From NCBI RefSeq assembly GCF_020523795.1, contig NZ_JAJALI010000004.1:62001-126000 (forward strand): a DNA stretch of 64,000 nt, read 5' to 3'. The position numbers and the translations under genes were made by a program. The notes under the pieces are model-generated. The model was not told the DNA's origin. It did not search any database and saw nothing but the letters and a program-made list of their open reading frames with translations. Shown piece after piece: positions 43,457 to 52,467 of this stretch. The first letter of the stretch is position 1; each line of letters opens with the position of its first letter. This DNA is from Ancylobacter sp. Lp-2. GTDB lineage: Bacteria > Pseudomonadota > Alphaproteobacteria > Rhizobiales > Xanthobacteraceae.

Positions 43457-44410
43457 TCAGCGGCGCGCGGGAAGGAATTTCTTGGGCAGCACGCAATGGA
43501 TGCCCTTGTTGCCGTCCACCGTCTGGGTGACGCGCAGATCGGCGCAGAGCGAGCACAGCGTGTAGGCGTCCTGCGCCGACAGCCCGGAATGCTCGGAGAT
43601 CAGCACGATCATGTCGCGCAGCGCTTCCTTCACCGCGTCGTCGAGATCGGGATCGAAACCCATGGTGATCCACTCGTCGGCCTTTTCCGCGCGCGGCGTG
43701 GTGAGCTTCATGTCCTTGCGGACGTGGAACTCGAAGGTGCCGGTGAGCGCGGTCTCGATGGCGGTGATGCACACCTCGCCGTCGCCCTGCCGCCCATGGC
43801 CGTCACCGGCCGAGAACAGCGCGCCGGGCGCGAAGACCGGGAAATAGGTGGTGGTGCCCACCCCCAATTCCTTGTTGTCCATGTTGCCGCCGAACACCCG
43901 CGGCTCGGTGGAGGACAGCCGGCCCCATTCCGGCTTCGGCGCCACGCCGAAATTGCCGAAGAACGGCTCCAGCGGCAGTTCCTGCCCCCATGGCAGGGTG
44001 GCGATGTTGCGGGCCCGGTCGAGCGGGATGTGCAGGCGCCGCAGCTCGGGGAAATCCTCCGGCAGCGTGCCGAGGAACGGCAACTGGATGTTCCAGCCCC
44101 AGTCCGCGCGGAACTTGATGTCCAGCAGCCGCACCTCCAGCACGTCGCCCGGCTCGGCGCCCTCGACGAAGATCGGCCCGGTGAGCAGATGCGGCCCCGG
44201 CCCGCGATGGATGCTCGCCATCACCTCGGCGTGCCCCGGCACCGGGGTGAAGCCGGTAGCGGCGAAGTCGGGCAGGTCCTCCGGCTCGCCGGACAGCGTG
44301 TCGACCACCACCCGGTCGCCCGATTTGATGGTCAGCGCCGGCGGCAGGGTGGCGTCCCACTTGCCCCAGTTCACGGTTCCCGGCTGTGCCGGCAGATGAT
44401 GCTCCGCCAT
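43457..44410 (-). CDS. Acetamidase/formamidase family amidohydrolase
   Basis: 317 residues of the FmdA/AmdA family: 'VNWGKWDATLPPALTIKSGDRVVVDTLSGEP', 'GPHLLTGPIFVEGAEPGDVLEVRLLDI', 'FGNFGVAP', 'FGGNMDNKELGVGTTTYFPVFAPGALFSAGDGHGRQGDGEVCITAIET'. These enzymes hydrolyse formamide or small amides to acid and ammonia. It follows the permease genes by 12 bp and precedes an LLM monooxygenase by 11 bp, suggesting a pathway that releases formamide or another amide. Confidence 0.9.
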   Translation of the reverse strand: MAEHHLPAQPGTVNWGKWDATLPPALTIKSGDRVVVDTLSGEPEDLPDFAATGFTPVPGHAEVMASIHRGPGPHLLTGPIFVEGAEPGDVLEVRLLDIKFRADWGWNIQLPFLGTLPEDFPELRRLHIPLDRARNIATLPWGQELPLEPFFGNFGVAPKPEWGRLSSTEPRVFGGNMDNKELGVGTTTYFPVFAPGALFSAGDGHGRQGDGEVCITAIETALTGTFEFHVRKDMKLTTPRAEKADEWITMGFDPDLDDAVKEALRDMIVLISEHSGLSAQDAYTLCSLCADLRVTQTVDGNKGIHCVLPKKFLPARR

Positions 44411-44422
44411 CGTTTTTTTTCC

Positions 44423-45259
44423 TCAGCCCTTGACGGCGCCGAGCGTCAGCCCGCGCACGATGTGACGTTGCAGCACGAACACCACGGCGAGGACGGGGAT
44501 GAGCGCGGTCATGCCGACGACCGCCATCTCGCCCCAGCGCACGCCCTGGCTGGTGATGAGTTTGGGAATGGAGACCGGCAGCGTCGTCACCGCCTTGCCG
44601 CCGAGCATGAAGGCGAACAGGAACTCGTTCCACGCGAAGATGAAGCACAGCACGCTGGTGGCGACGATCCCGTTGCGCAGCAGCGGGAACACCACCCGGC
44701 GGAAGATCTGCACCTTCGACCAGCCCTCCAGCGCCGCCGCCTCCTCCAGCTCCACCGGCAGGTCGCGGCAGAAGGAGCGCAGCACCCACACGTAGAAGGA
44801 CAGGTTGAAGGTCATGTAGGCGAGCGTCAGCCCGAGGAAGCTGTCGAGCAGCCCGACCCTGGCGTAGATCAGGTAGAACGGGATGACGAGGCACACCGGC
44901 GGCGCCATGCGCGAGCCGAGGATGAACAGGAACAAATCGTCCTTGCCCTTCATCTCGAAGCGCGCGAACGCGTAGGCGGCCGGCGTGCCGATGATCACGA
45001 CGAGCGCCGTCGACACCGTGCACAGCACGAAGGAGGTGAGCAGGCTCCAGTGGAAGCCCTGCTCGATCACATAGGAGAAGTGGTCGAGCGTCGGCACGAA
45101 CAGCCACTGCGTCGGGCGGGCGAACATGGCGTCGTTCGGCTTCACCATCATCGACGCCATCCAGAAGATCGGGAACAGCATGATGGCGGCGTAGACGATG
45201 ACCAGTGTGGTCCAGAACAGACCGCGCGATCCTTCGGGGCGGCTTGCGGCGTCGGCCAT
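44423..45259 (-). CDS. ABC transporter permease (MalG/UgpE type)
   Basis: A 278-residue inner-membrane permease with six helices. The ATPase-contact EAA loop is 'EEAAALEGWSKVQIFRRVVFPLL' (about 185-207). Pairs with the MalF-like permease upstream (13-bp gap). Carbohydrate-uptake family by sequence, but context points to a non-sugar substrate. Confidence 0.93.
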   Translation of the reverse strand: MADAASRPEGSRGLFWTTLVIVYAAIMLFPIFWMASMMVKPNDAMFARPTQWLFVPTLDHFSYVIEQGFHWSLLTSFVLCTVSTALVVIIGTPAAYAFARFEMKGKDDLFLFILGSRMAPPVCLVIPFYLIYARVGLLDSFLGLTLAYMTFNLSFYVWVLRSFCRDLPVELEEAAALEGWSKVQIFRRVVFPLLRNGIVATSVLCFIFAWNEFLFAFMLGGKAVTTLPVSIPKLITSQGVRWGEMAVVGMTALIPVLAVVFVLQRHIVRGLTLGAVKG

Positions 45260-45272
45260 GGTGAAACTCCCC

Positions 45273-46196
45273 TCAGAACGCGTTCAGGCGCTTCTTGGCG
45301 ACCTGGTAGAAAATCGAGCAGAAGGCGAAGAAGGCGATCCACACCAGCACCGCCAGCGCCGAGGCCTCGCCGATGTTCCAGAACTCGAAGGTCATCTTGT
45401 TGGCGAGGATCGAGGGGGTCTCGGTCGAGATGCCCGGCCCGCCATTGGTGAGGATGTAGATGGTGTCGAACACCTTGAAGGCGTCGATGAAGCGCAGGAG
45501 GCCGATCACCGCCAGCAGCGGCGTCATCATCGGCAGGGTGATGTGGAAGAACATCTGCACCGGGTTGGCCCCATCCACCGCGGCGGCGCGGTAGGGGCCG
45601 AGCGGCAGCGCCTGCAGGCCGGCGAAGAAGGCCAGCATCATGAACGGCGTCCACTGCCAGATGTCGACGAAGATCAGCGCGTAGAGCGCGAGGTCGGGCG
45701 AGGCGAAGATCGAGGTCTCGCCGAGAATGTTGAAGCGCTCCAGCACGTTGTAGGAAAAGAACCCCCACGAGCCGGCGAGCATGATCTTCCACAGAAGGCC
45801 GACGACGATCGGCGCCATCATGGTCGGCATGAACAAAAGCGGGATGAGGATGGAGCGCCCGCGCACATTCTGGTTCAGCACCAGCGCGCCGATCAGGCCC
45901 AGCATGAACTCGATCGGCACCGCGATGAACACGAAGGTGGTGGCGACGCCGATGGAGTTCCAGAACCGCTCATCGGTGAGCAGCGTCATGTAGTTGTCGA
46001 AGCCGACGAAGTCGCGCACCCGGCCGAACTTCGCCTCGTGGAAGCTCAGGTAGATGGCGTAGATGAACGGCGCCAGCGACACCACCACCAGGGTGATCAT
46101 CGAGGGCGCGATCAGCAGGTAGGGGTACCAGGCGCGCTCGCGCATCCCCGCGCCCTGTGGGCCGGCCGCCGTCATCGTCTCGCTTGCGCTCGCCAT
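45273..46196 (-). CDS. ABC transporter permease (MalF/UgpA type)
   Basis: A 307-residue permease: 'RAWYPYLLIAPSMITLVVVSLAPFIYAIYLSF' opens the first helix, and the EAA region is 'GPYRAAAVDGANPVQMFFHITLPMM'. It starts 150 bp after the binding-protein stop, past a strong hairpin (46243-46270). Confidence 0.93.
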   Translation of the reverse strand: MASASETMTAAGPQGAGMRERAWYPYLLIAPSMITLVVVSLAPFIYAIYLSFHEAKFGRVRDFVGFDNYMTLLTDERFWNSIGVATTFVFIAVPIEFMLGLIGALVLNQNVRGRSILIPLLFMPTMMAPIVVGLLWKIMLAGSWGFFSYNVLERFNILGETSIFASPDLALYALIFVDIWQWTPFMMLAFFAGLQALPLGPYRAAAVDGANPVQMFFHITLPMMTPLLAVIGLLRFIDAFKVFDTIYILTNGGPGISTETPSILANKMTFEFWNIGEASALAVLVWIAFFAFCSIFYQVAKKRLNAF

Positions 46197-46242
46197 CCTG
46201 CCTGTCCGTCTTTCTGCGTGGTCATGCCTGTCGGGAAGAAGG

Positions 46243-46270
46243 GCCGGGACGCGGGGGCACGCGTCCCGGC
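46243..46270 (-). other. Strong stem-loop between binding-protein and permease genes
   Basis: GCCGGGACGCG (46243-46253) and CGCGTCCCGGC (46260-46270) pair perfectly over 6 bases. In many ABC operons such a hairpin after the binding-protein gene protects its mRNA or lowers read-through into the permeases. Nearby 46280-46345 holds further GGCGCC palindromes. Confidence 0.6.
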
Positions 46271-46346
46271 AGGCGGCCGGCTGATCGGTTGGGGGCGCCG
46301 GCCGTAGCGGGGCGCCGGAAGCACGGGGCTCCCGGCGCGCACGAGA

Positions 46347-47768
46347 TCACAGCGTGCAGGACTTGCCGCCGCAGAGCTTCACCAGGATGGCCTGGCCTTC
46401 CTTGGCGCCCTGCTCGGGGGTCATCTTGCCGAGGCCGACCTGCTGCGCGATGCCGCTCATGGCATCGAACATCTCCGGGTACTTCTCCATCTTCGGCCGT
46501 GCGGTGGCGACATCGAGCGAGGACTTCATCGCCGCGAACAGCGTCGGGTTGGTGCTGCCGGTGATCGCCGGCGCCGCCCACGAGCTCTCGCGGATCGGCA
46601 CGCCGCCCTGGCCGATCTCGATCAGCTTGTCCTGCTGCTTCTTGTCGGCCAGCCACTGCAGGAACAGGAAGGTCGGCTCGGGGTTCTTCGAGGCGGCGCT
46701 GATCACGGTGACCGACGGCTCGGCGTCGGCATGGCGGTGCGCCTCGTTGCCGGCCTTGGCCGGGATCGGGGCATAGACGAACTTGCCGGCGTAGGGCGAC
46801 ACGCCGGGCTTGTCGATGCCGAGCACGAAGTCCGACCAGGCCAGCGACTGGGCGGCGATGCCGTTGCCCATCACGGTGGGAACGTCGACCAGCGAATATT
46901 CGGCGATGCCGGGCGGGGCGAAGGTCCACAGCTCGCGCCACATCTTCAGCGCGGCGACGGTCTGCGGGCTGTCGAAGGTCGGCTTGCCGTCCTTGTCGAG
47001 CAGGTCGCCGCCATAGTTCTCGATGAAGTTCACCCACAGGTTCGAGAAGGTAGAGCCGCCCTTGATGCCTTCGAGAACGATGCCGTAGAAATCGCTGGTC
47101 AGCGGCTGGCCGGCCAGCGTCGAACCCTTCTTGCGGGTGAAGAACTCGGCGATGTCGCGCATCTGCTCGATGGTCTTGGCCGGGGCGAGCTCATAGCCGT
47201 ACTTGGCCTTGAACGCCGCCTTCTCCTCCGGGTTGTTCAGCAGGTCGGCGCGCGCCCAGTAAACGTGGTTGTAGTTCCAGTTGATGAAGCCGTACTGCTT
47301 GCCGTCGCTGAAGGCGGTGGTCTTGTACGGCGCCTGGATGAAGTCGGCGGCGTTGAGGCCGGGGTCCGACAGCTTGGGATCGGCGACGAACTTGTCGAGC
47401 GGCATGATCACGCCGGCCGACAGCATCGGGCCGAGCTGGGCGCCGTGCAGCATGATGGCGTCGTAGTGGCCACGGCCGGACAGCATGTCGGCCTGGCCCT
47501 TGTTGATCACCTCGAAATGGTTGAGCAGCTCCCACTCGACCTTGATCCCGGTCTCCTTCTCGAAGTCCGGCACGATCTTGGACAGCGTCTCCTGCAGCGG
47601 CGTGATCTCGTCGAGCACGCGGATGGTGGTGCCCTTGTAGGGCGCGCCCGCCTTCGCATAGAAGCCGGCATCCTGCGCCAGGACGGGCTGGGCGGAGGAG
47701 ACCACCATCGGCACGGTGAGTGCCGTGGTTGCCGCCAAGGCGGCGGCGAAGCACCAGATTTTACGCAT
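46347..47768 (-). CDS. Extracellular solute-binding protein of a carbohydrate-type ABC transporter
   Basis: 473 residues: Sec signal peptide (to about residue 31, 'AQPVLAQ'), then a family 1 solute-binding fold ('TTIRVLDEITPLQETLSKIVPDFEKETGIKVEWELLNHFEVINKGQADML'). Ends 'CGGKSCTL' with two Cys. Resembles binding proteins for larger or polyol ligands. The ligand is unknown; the operon's amidase and oxidoreductases suggest a nitrogen-containing or glycosylated compound. Confidence 0.92.
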   Translation of the reverse strand: MRKIWCFAAALAATTALTVPMVVSSAQPVLAQDAGFYAKAGAPYKGTTIRVLDEITPLQETLSKIVPDFEKETGIKVEWELLNHFEVINKGQADMLSGRGHYDAIMLHGAQLGPMLSAGVIMPLDKFVADPKLSDPGLNAADFIQAPYKTTAFSDGKQYGFINWNYNHVYWARADLLNNPEEKAAFKAKYGYELAPAKTIEQMRDIAEFFTRKKGSTLAGQPLTSDFYGIVLEGIKGGSTFSNLWVNFIENYGGDLLDKDGKPTFDSPQTVAALKMWRELWTFAPPGIAEYSLVDVPTVMGNGIAAQSLAWSDFVLGIDKPGVSPYAGKFVYAPIPAKAGNEAHRHADAEPSVTVISAASKNPEPTFLFLQWLADKKQQDKLIEIGQGGVPIRESSWAAPAITGSTNPTLFAAMKSSLDVATARPKMEKYPEMFDAMSGIAQQVGLGKMTPEQGAKEGQAILVKLCGGKSCTL

Positions 47769-47818
47769 TGTCGCTCTTTCCCTCTGTTTTGCCGTTAGCG
47801 GCTTATGCAGGTTCGTCG

Positions 47819-48976
47819 TCAGTCGCCGGAAAGCGCCCGGCCCGTCGCCCCGTCGAAGAGCACCATCCCTTCGACCGGAAATGTGAGGCCGACGCTCCGG
47901 CCGATGCCGCCATCCGCGCCGAGGGCCTCGGATTGCGCCATCGAGGTCTTCACCTTGGCGAGCAGGCTGCCGAGATCGATGGTGACGATCGCGTGCTTGC
48001 CGAACGGCTCGTTGGAATAGACCTCGGCCGGCACCGCATCCGGCGCGTCCGGCGCGGCGAAGCCGATGGCGTCGGGGCGCACGCCGAGCGTCACCCCTGC
48101 CCCGCTGGCGCGCTCCGCCGCCCGCGCCAGCGCGCCGGTCAGCGTCACCTTGAGCGCCCGGCGGGTGAAGACGACGGCACCGTTCTCGCGGCTCAGCTCG
48201 CCGTCGATCAGGTTCATCGGCGGGTCGCCGAGCAGCTTGGCCACCCGCGTGCTCGCCGGACGCAGCCAGATCTCCTCCGGCGTGCCGAGCTGTTCGAGGC
48301 GGCCATGGTCGATCACCGCCACCCGGTCGCCGACCGACAGCGCCTCCATGCCGTCCGGCGTCGACCAGATGGTCGGCACCGGCAGGCCGGAGAGCCGGCG
48401 GCGGATCTCGCCGCGCAGCTTGTGGCGCAGCTTGGCGTCGAGATGCGAGATCGGCTCGTCGAGCAAATAGAGCGAGGGCGACTGCACCAGCAGGCGGGCC
48501 AGCGCCACGCGCTGCTTCTGCCCGCCGGACAGCGCGCCGGGCAGCCGCTCATGCAAATGGCGGATCTCCAGGAGCTCCAGCACCTCGTCGACGCGCTTGT
48601 CGGCATCGGCGGGCGAGAGCCGGCCGCCCGGCGCCTGCAAGGGCGACAGCGCGTTGCCGCGTACGGTGAGGTGCGGATAGAGCGCGTAGCTCTCGAACAT
48701 CAGCGCCACCCCGCGCTGGCCGGCCGGCACCTCGGCCATGGCGCGTCCGCCGAGCTCGACCGCTCCGGCGTCCGGGCGCTCCAGCCCGGCGAGGATGCGG
48801 CAGAAGGTGGTCTTGCCAGCACCGGAAGGGCCGGTCAGCGCCAGCAGCTCGCCCGGCTTCACCTCGATACCGATCTCGGCCAGCACCTTGTGCGGCTGGC
48901 CCTTGGAGGAAAAGCTCTTGGAAATGCCGCGGGCGATCAGCCCGTTATGGGTGGACATCCGCACAGGAGCGTTCAC
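47819..48976 (-). CDS. ABC transporter ATPase with altered H-loop (UgpC/GlpT-like)
   Basis: 385 residues. Walker A 'GPSGAGKTT', signature 'LSGGQKQR' and Walker B 'LYLLDEPISHLD' are normal. The H-loop normally holding His ('VTHD') reads 'WSTPDGMEA', and the Q-loop reads 'MFESYALYPH' with Glu for Gln. A TOBE-like C-terminal domain follows. It would form an asymmetric pair with the intact upstream ATPase. GTG start at 48976 with GGAGG 7 bp ahead and a GTGA overlap with its partner. It follows the partner gene and precedes the binding-protein gene. Confidence 0.9.
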   Translation of the reverse strand: MNAPVRMSTHNGLIARGISKSFSSKGQPHKVLAEIGIEVKPGELLALTGPSGAGKTTFCRILAGLERPDAGAVELGGRAMAEVPAGQRGVALMFESYALYPHLTVRGNALSPLQAPGGRLSPADADKRVDEVLELLEIRHLHERLPGALSGGQKQRVALARLLVQSPSLYLLDEPISHLDAKLRHKLRGEIRRRLSGLPVPTIWSTPDGMEALSVGDRVAVIDHGRLEQLGTPEEIWLRPASTRVAKLLGDPPMNLIDGELSRENGAVVFTRRALKVTLTGALARAAERASGAGVTLGVRPDAIGFAAPDAPDAVPAEVYSNEPFGKHAIVTIDLGSLLAKVKTSMAQSEALGADGGIGRSVGLTFPVEGMVLFDGATGRALSGD

Positions 48977-50070
48977 GGCGCCACCTCCAGGTTCTTCTGG
49001 CTCGCGGCATCGAAGACCAGCAGCCGGCCGACATCGAGCCCGACCGCCACCTTGTCGCCCGCCCGCCAGTCCGACGGCCCGGCGATCTCCGCCACCAGCT
49101 TGCCGCCGGCGCCGGTACCGGCATCGAGCACCACGGTGAGCACGTCGGCATCGCCGCGCGGCTCGCGATAGATGATGGTGCCGCGCGCCGCCGCGCTCCC
49201 CGCCGCGTCCGGCGGCAGCAGCGTCACATGCTCGGGACGGATGCCGGCGACGATGGCGCCGTCGGGCAGCTTGACCCGCCGCGCGGTGCTCAGCGTCACC
49301 TCCCAGCCCTCGCCGACGATGCGGTTGGCGGCATAGGCCGCCTTCATCAGGTTCATCGGCGGCTCGCCGATGAAATTAGCGACGAACAGATTGGCCGGGC
49401 GCTCATAGAGGTCCTGCGGCGCCCCCACCTGCTGCAAAACGCCGTGATTCATCACCGCCACCCGGTCGGCCATGGCGATGGCCTCGGTCTGGTCATGGGT
49501 GACGAGGATGGAGGTCACCTGCCGCAGCTTCTGCAGCCGCTTGATCTCGGCGCGCAGCTGCACCTTCTGGTCGGCGTCGAGATGCGACAGCGGCTCGTCG
49601 AACAGGATCACTTCGGGGTCGCGCACCAGCGCCCGGCCGATGGACACGCGCTGCATCGCCCCGCCCGACAGGCCGCGCACCGGCTGGTCGGCCATCTGCC
49701 TGAGGCCGAGCAGCTGCAGCACCTCGCCGATGCGGGCGGAGGCCGGCTGGCCGGTGATGCCGCGCACCTTCAGCGGGAAGCCGACATTCTCCCACACCGT
49801 CATGTTCGGGTAGAGCGCGTAATCCTCGAACACCATGGCGATGTTGCGCTCGCCCGGCGCGAGGCGCGACACCGGCTTGTCGCCGAACCAGATCTCGCCG
49901 GAGGACACGCTCTCGATGCCCGCCGCCATCTTCAGCGTCGTCGACTTGCCGCAGCCCGAAGGCCCCAGCAAGGCGAGCATCTCGCCGGCGCCGCAGGCGA
50001 GGTTGAGTTCCTTTACGGCATCAACCTCCCCGTAACGCTTGAAGACCGACTCAAAGGCGATGGACGACAT
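48973..50070 (-). CDS. ABC transporter ATPase (UgpC/GlpS-like), first gene of the operon
   Basis: 365 residues: Walker A 'GPSGCGKST', signature 'LSGGAMQRV', Walker B 'VILFDEPLSHLD', H-loop 'SILVTHDQTEA' (intact) and a TOBE domain. The Q-loop position is Glu ('VFEDYALYPN'), as in its paralogue. The ATG at 50070 has GGAG 6 bp upstream. First gene of ATPase, ATPase, binding protein, permease, permease, acetamidase, LLM, GMC small subunit, GMC. The upstream 170 bp has a small dyad GTGT-ATAG-ACAC at 50133-50144. Confidence 0.93.
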   Translation of the reverse strand: MSSIAFESVFKRYGEVDAVKELNLACGAGEMLALLGPSGCGKSTTLKMAAGIESVSSGEIWFGDKPVSRLAPGERNIAMVFEDYALYPNMTVWENVGFPLKVRGITGQPASARIGEVLQLLGLRQMADQPVRGLSGGAMQRVSIGRALVRDPEVILFDEPLSHLDADQKVQLRAEIKRLQKLRQVTSILVTHDQTEAIAMADRVAVMNHGVLQQVGAPQDLYERPANLFVANFIGEPPMNLMKAAYAANRIVGEGWEVTLSTARRVKLPDGAIVAGIRPEHVTLLPPDAAGSAAARGTIIYREPRGDADVLTVVLDAGTGAGGKLVAEIAGPSDWRAGDKVAVGLDVGRLLVFDAASQKNLEVAP

Positions 50071-50240
50071 CCGGCACTCCACTGGCTATGCCGATGAACA
50101 ATCCAAGTTCTGTGCCAAAGTGTGCTGGTGTATAGACACTCTAGCCGACAGGGCCGTGGACCCCCCTCTCGCCGCTAAACATCTGCTTAAAAAAGCGGCC
50201 GGGAGGCACCCTTTGCCGCCAGAATGTGCGCCGCGCGCGC

Positions 50241-50984
50241 CTAGGCGCCCGTCCGCGCGACAACCTCGTCGATGATCCCGGCGAGCGCCGCCGGCGCCGA
50301 GAGGAAGGGCGAGTGGTCGCCCTCGAGGGTGAACACTTCCTCGCAGGGCGTCTCGGCGGTCATGGCGCGCTGATAAGCGAGCGACACCGCCTTGTCGGCC
50401 GTACCCTCGACATAGAAGCGCCGCACCCGGCCGAAGCCCGCCGCGCTCAGTTCCAGCCGGTCGGTATAGACCTTCATCCGCTGCGGCGTGAGCCGCCCGG
50501 CCGCCCAGGCGGCGTCCTCCGGCGCGCAGCTATTGTAGAACACCTCGGGCGCCGCCTCGGCCGGGAAGGTGGCGGTCAGCCCGTCCGCCGCCACCTGCAT
50601 GTTCTTCAGCACCAGGTCCTCGACGCCGAGATCGGCATGCGCGTCGAGAAAGCTGACCAGGCTCGCCCCATCGGTAAGCAGCAGTCCGTTGATGTAGACG
50701 CAACCCGCCAGCCGATGGGCGCGGCGCTCGCTCGCCTGCGCGCTGACGATGCCGCCCATGGAGTGGCCGATCAGCAGCACATCGTCCGGCATCTGGTCGA
50801 TCGCCCAGCAGATGCGCGTCACATAGCTGTCGAGATCGGCGGTCGCCGGCGGGGCGTCGTCGCCGCCGCTCGCCGGCAAATCGGGCGCCAGCACGGCGTG
50901 GCCGCGCGCCTCCAGCAGCGGCAGCAGTTTCTGCCAGCACCAGGCGCCATGAAACGATCCATGCACGAGAACGATATTCGCCAT
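50241..50984 (-). CDS. Alpha/beta hydrolase (methylesterase/salicylate-esterase-like)
   Basis: 247 residues. 'MANIVLVHGSFHGAWCWQKLLPLLEARGHAVLAPDLPASG' with oxyanion 'HGSFHG', nucleophile elbow 'GHSMGG' (Ser near residue 95), and a late 'GDHSPFLSAP' carrying the catalytic His. It resembles plant-type methylesterases and bacterial EstC. It starts 14 bp after cofC, so it is the last gene of the fgd-cofE-cofC operon; a role in the same pathway, such as ester or lactone hydrolysis, is inferred. Confidence 0.88.
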   Translation of the reverse strand: MANIVLVHGSFHGAWCWQKLLPLLEARGHAVLAPDLPASGGDDAPPATADLDSYVTRICWAIDQMPDDVLLIGHSMGGIVSAQASERRAHRLAGCVYINGLLLTDGASLVSFLDAHADLGVEDLVLKNMQVAADGLTATFPAEAAPEVFYNSCAPEDAAWAAGRLTPQRMKVYTDRLELSAAGFGRVRRFYVEGTADKAVSLAYQRAMTAETPCEEVFTLEGDHSPFLSAPAALAGIIDEVVARTGA

Positions 50985-50998
50985 GGCCCCAATCCCGT

Positions 50999-51694
50999 CT
51001 ATGCCCCGCCGGGCGGCGAGGCACCGGCGGCCAGCGCCGCGCGCGTATGCGAGGGACCCGACAGGCCGCCGAGCCGGGCGAGGTCGTCCGGCGCGTCGAC
51101 GTCGAAGCCGATCCCCGGCAGCGCGCCGGCTTCATGCACGAACGCGGCCATGCCGGCCGCCCGCGCCGCTGCCCGATGCGCGGCGAGGCTGCCGGGCCCA
51201 AAAGAAAAACCGATGGCATCCGGCGGCGTCGCCAGCAGCGCATTGGTGCCCTGCCCGTCATGGGCGGCGACGAGGCTGACGGCGCGACCGGCGGGATGGG
51301 CGCCGATCAGCCGCACCACTTCCGACCCGGACAGGCCGGGCAGGTCGCCCGGCAGCACCAGCAGGCCGGCGGCGCCGCGCCCCATGAGGTGTTGCGCCGC
51401 CCGCTCCAGCGCCGCGTTGAGCCCGATGGCCTCGGCTTCGGCGAGCCGTTCGGCGCCGAATGCGCGGGCGAGTTCTTCGGTCGCCGGTTCGGCCGAGACG
51501 ATCAGCGTTCCCGCCAGTGCGTCGGAATGTTGCCGTGCCTGTCGCAGCGCCGCCAGCACGTCCTCCAGCATCGCCCGCGCCAGCCGGGCCCGCGCCTCGG
51601 CGCCCAGTGCCGGCGCCAGCCTCTGTTTGGCGAGGCCGAACGGCTTCACCGGCACCACCGCCCAGATGCCGCCGGCTCCCCGCCCGACGGTCAC
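50999..51694 (-). CDS. cofC: CofC/FbiD-type guanylyltransferase of F420 synthesis
   Basis: 231 residues with the CofC pattern: 'WAVVPVKPFGLAKQRLAPALG' (nucleotide-binding N-terminus), 'LLVLPGDLPGL' and 'ALLATPPDAIGFSFGPGSLAAH', 'GIGFDVDAPDDLARL'. It activates phospholactate, phosphoenolpyruvate or phosphoglycerate with GTP for transfer onto FO. GTG start at 51694 overlaps the cofE stop by 4 bp (GTGA). Which phospho-acid it uses cannot be read here. Confidence 0.92.
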   Translation of the reverse strand: MTVGRGAGGIWAVVPVKPFGLAKQRLAPALGAEARARLARAMLEDVLAALRQARQHSDALAGTLIVSAEPATEELARAFGAERLAEAEAIGLNAALERAAQHLMGRGAAGLLVLPGDLPGLSGSEVVRLIGAHPAGRAVSLVAAHDGQGTNALLATPPDAIGFSFGPGSLAAHRAAARAAGMAAFVHEAGALPGIGFDVDAPDDLARLGGLSGPSHTRAALAAGASPPGGA

Positions 51695-52464
51695 CGGAAC
51701 AGGTCCTCCTCCGGCGCACGGATCAGCGTCGCCGCCGGGTTGTCGGGCGCCGTCCATGCCAGCCCGCGCAGGAGCACCACCGGCGTCGCCTCGGTGGATT
51801 GCCCCATCACCAGCGAGGCGGAGGCCGCGATCTCGTCGGCATAGGCGATCATAGTGGCGCGCAGCGTGCGGCCGAACAGATCCGTCTCGCCGCGCCGGTC
51901 GATTATGGCGGGCAGGCCGGCGGCGCCGATGGCGATACCGGTGGTGCCGCGCCGCCACGGCCGACCGAAGCTGTCATTGATCACGATCCCCGGCGCCACG
52001 CCGCTGCGCCGCGCGATCTCCTCGCGCAGCCGCGCCGCGCTGGCATCGGGGTCGAGCGGCAGCAGCAGCGCCGCCTCGCCATCCGCATGGCGCACATTGG
52101 ACTGGTCAATGCCGGCATTGGCCATGGTCAGCCCCAGCCGGTGCTCGACGATCAGCACGTCCGGCCGGGCCCGCACCACCCGCACGGATTCGGTGAGGAT
52201 CAGCTCGACGAGGCGCGGGTCCTTGCGCACCTCGCCGGCCAGCGCCACCGCCCGCTCGGACGGCACCACGTCGGCGAGGCGGACCAGCCGCCCCTCGGCC
52301 TTCGACACCACCTTCTGCGCCAGCACCACCACGTCGTGCGGCGCCAGCGCCAGCCCCAGCCGCGCCACTCCGTCGAGCACCAGCCCGGCGAGGTCGTCGC
52401 CGGCCTCCACCATCGGGAAGTCCGGCAGCGCGCGAATGTCGAGGTACGGGGCCGTCGAGGTCAT
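51691..52464 (-). CDS. cofE: Coenzyme F420-0:L-glutamate ligase
   Basis: 257 residues of the single-domain CofE form: 'VVVLAQKVVSKAEGRLV', 'GLTMANAGIDQSNV' and 'VINDSFGRPWRRGTTGIAIGAAGLP' are the nucleotide- and metal-binding landmarks. It adds glutamate tails to F420-0. Actinobacterial FbiB carries an extra FMN-reductase domain that is missing here, so any dehydro-F420 would need another reductase. 3 bp separate it from fgd. Confidence 0.95.
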   Translation of the reverse strand: MTSTAPYLDIRALPDFPMVEAGDDLAGLVLDGVARLGLALAPHDVVVLAQKVVSKAEGRLVRLADVVPSERAVALAGEVRKDPRLVELILTESVRVVRARPDVLIVEHRLGLTMANAGIDQSNVRHADGEAALLLPLDPDASAARLREEIARRSGVAPGIVINDSFGRPWRRGTTGIAIGAAGLPAIIDRRGETDLFGRTLRATMIAYADEIAASASLVMGQSTEATPVVLLRGLAWTAPDNPAATLIRAPEEDLFR

Positions 52465-52467
52465 GGT

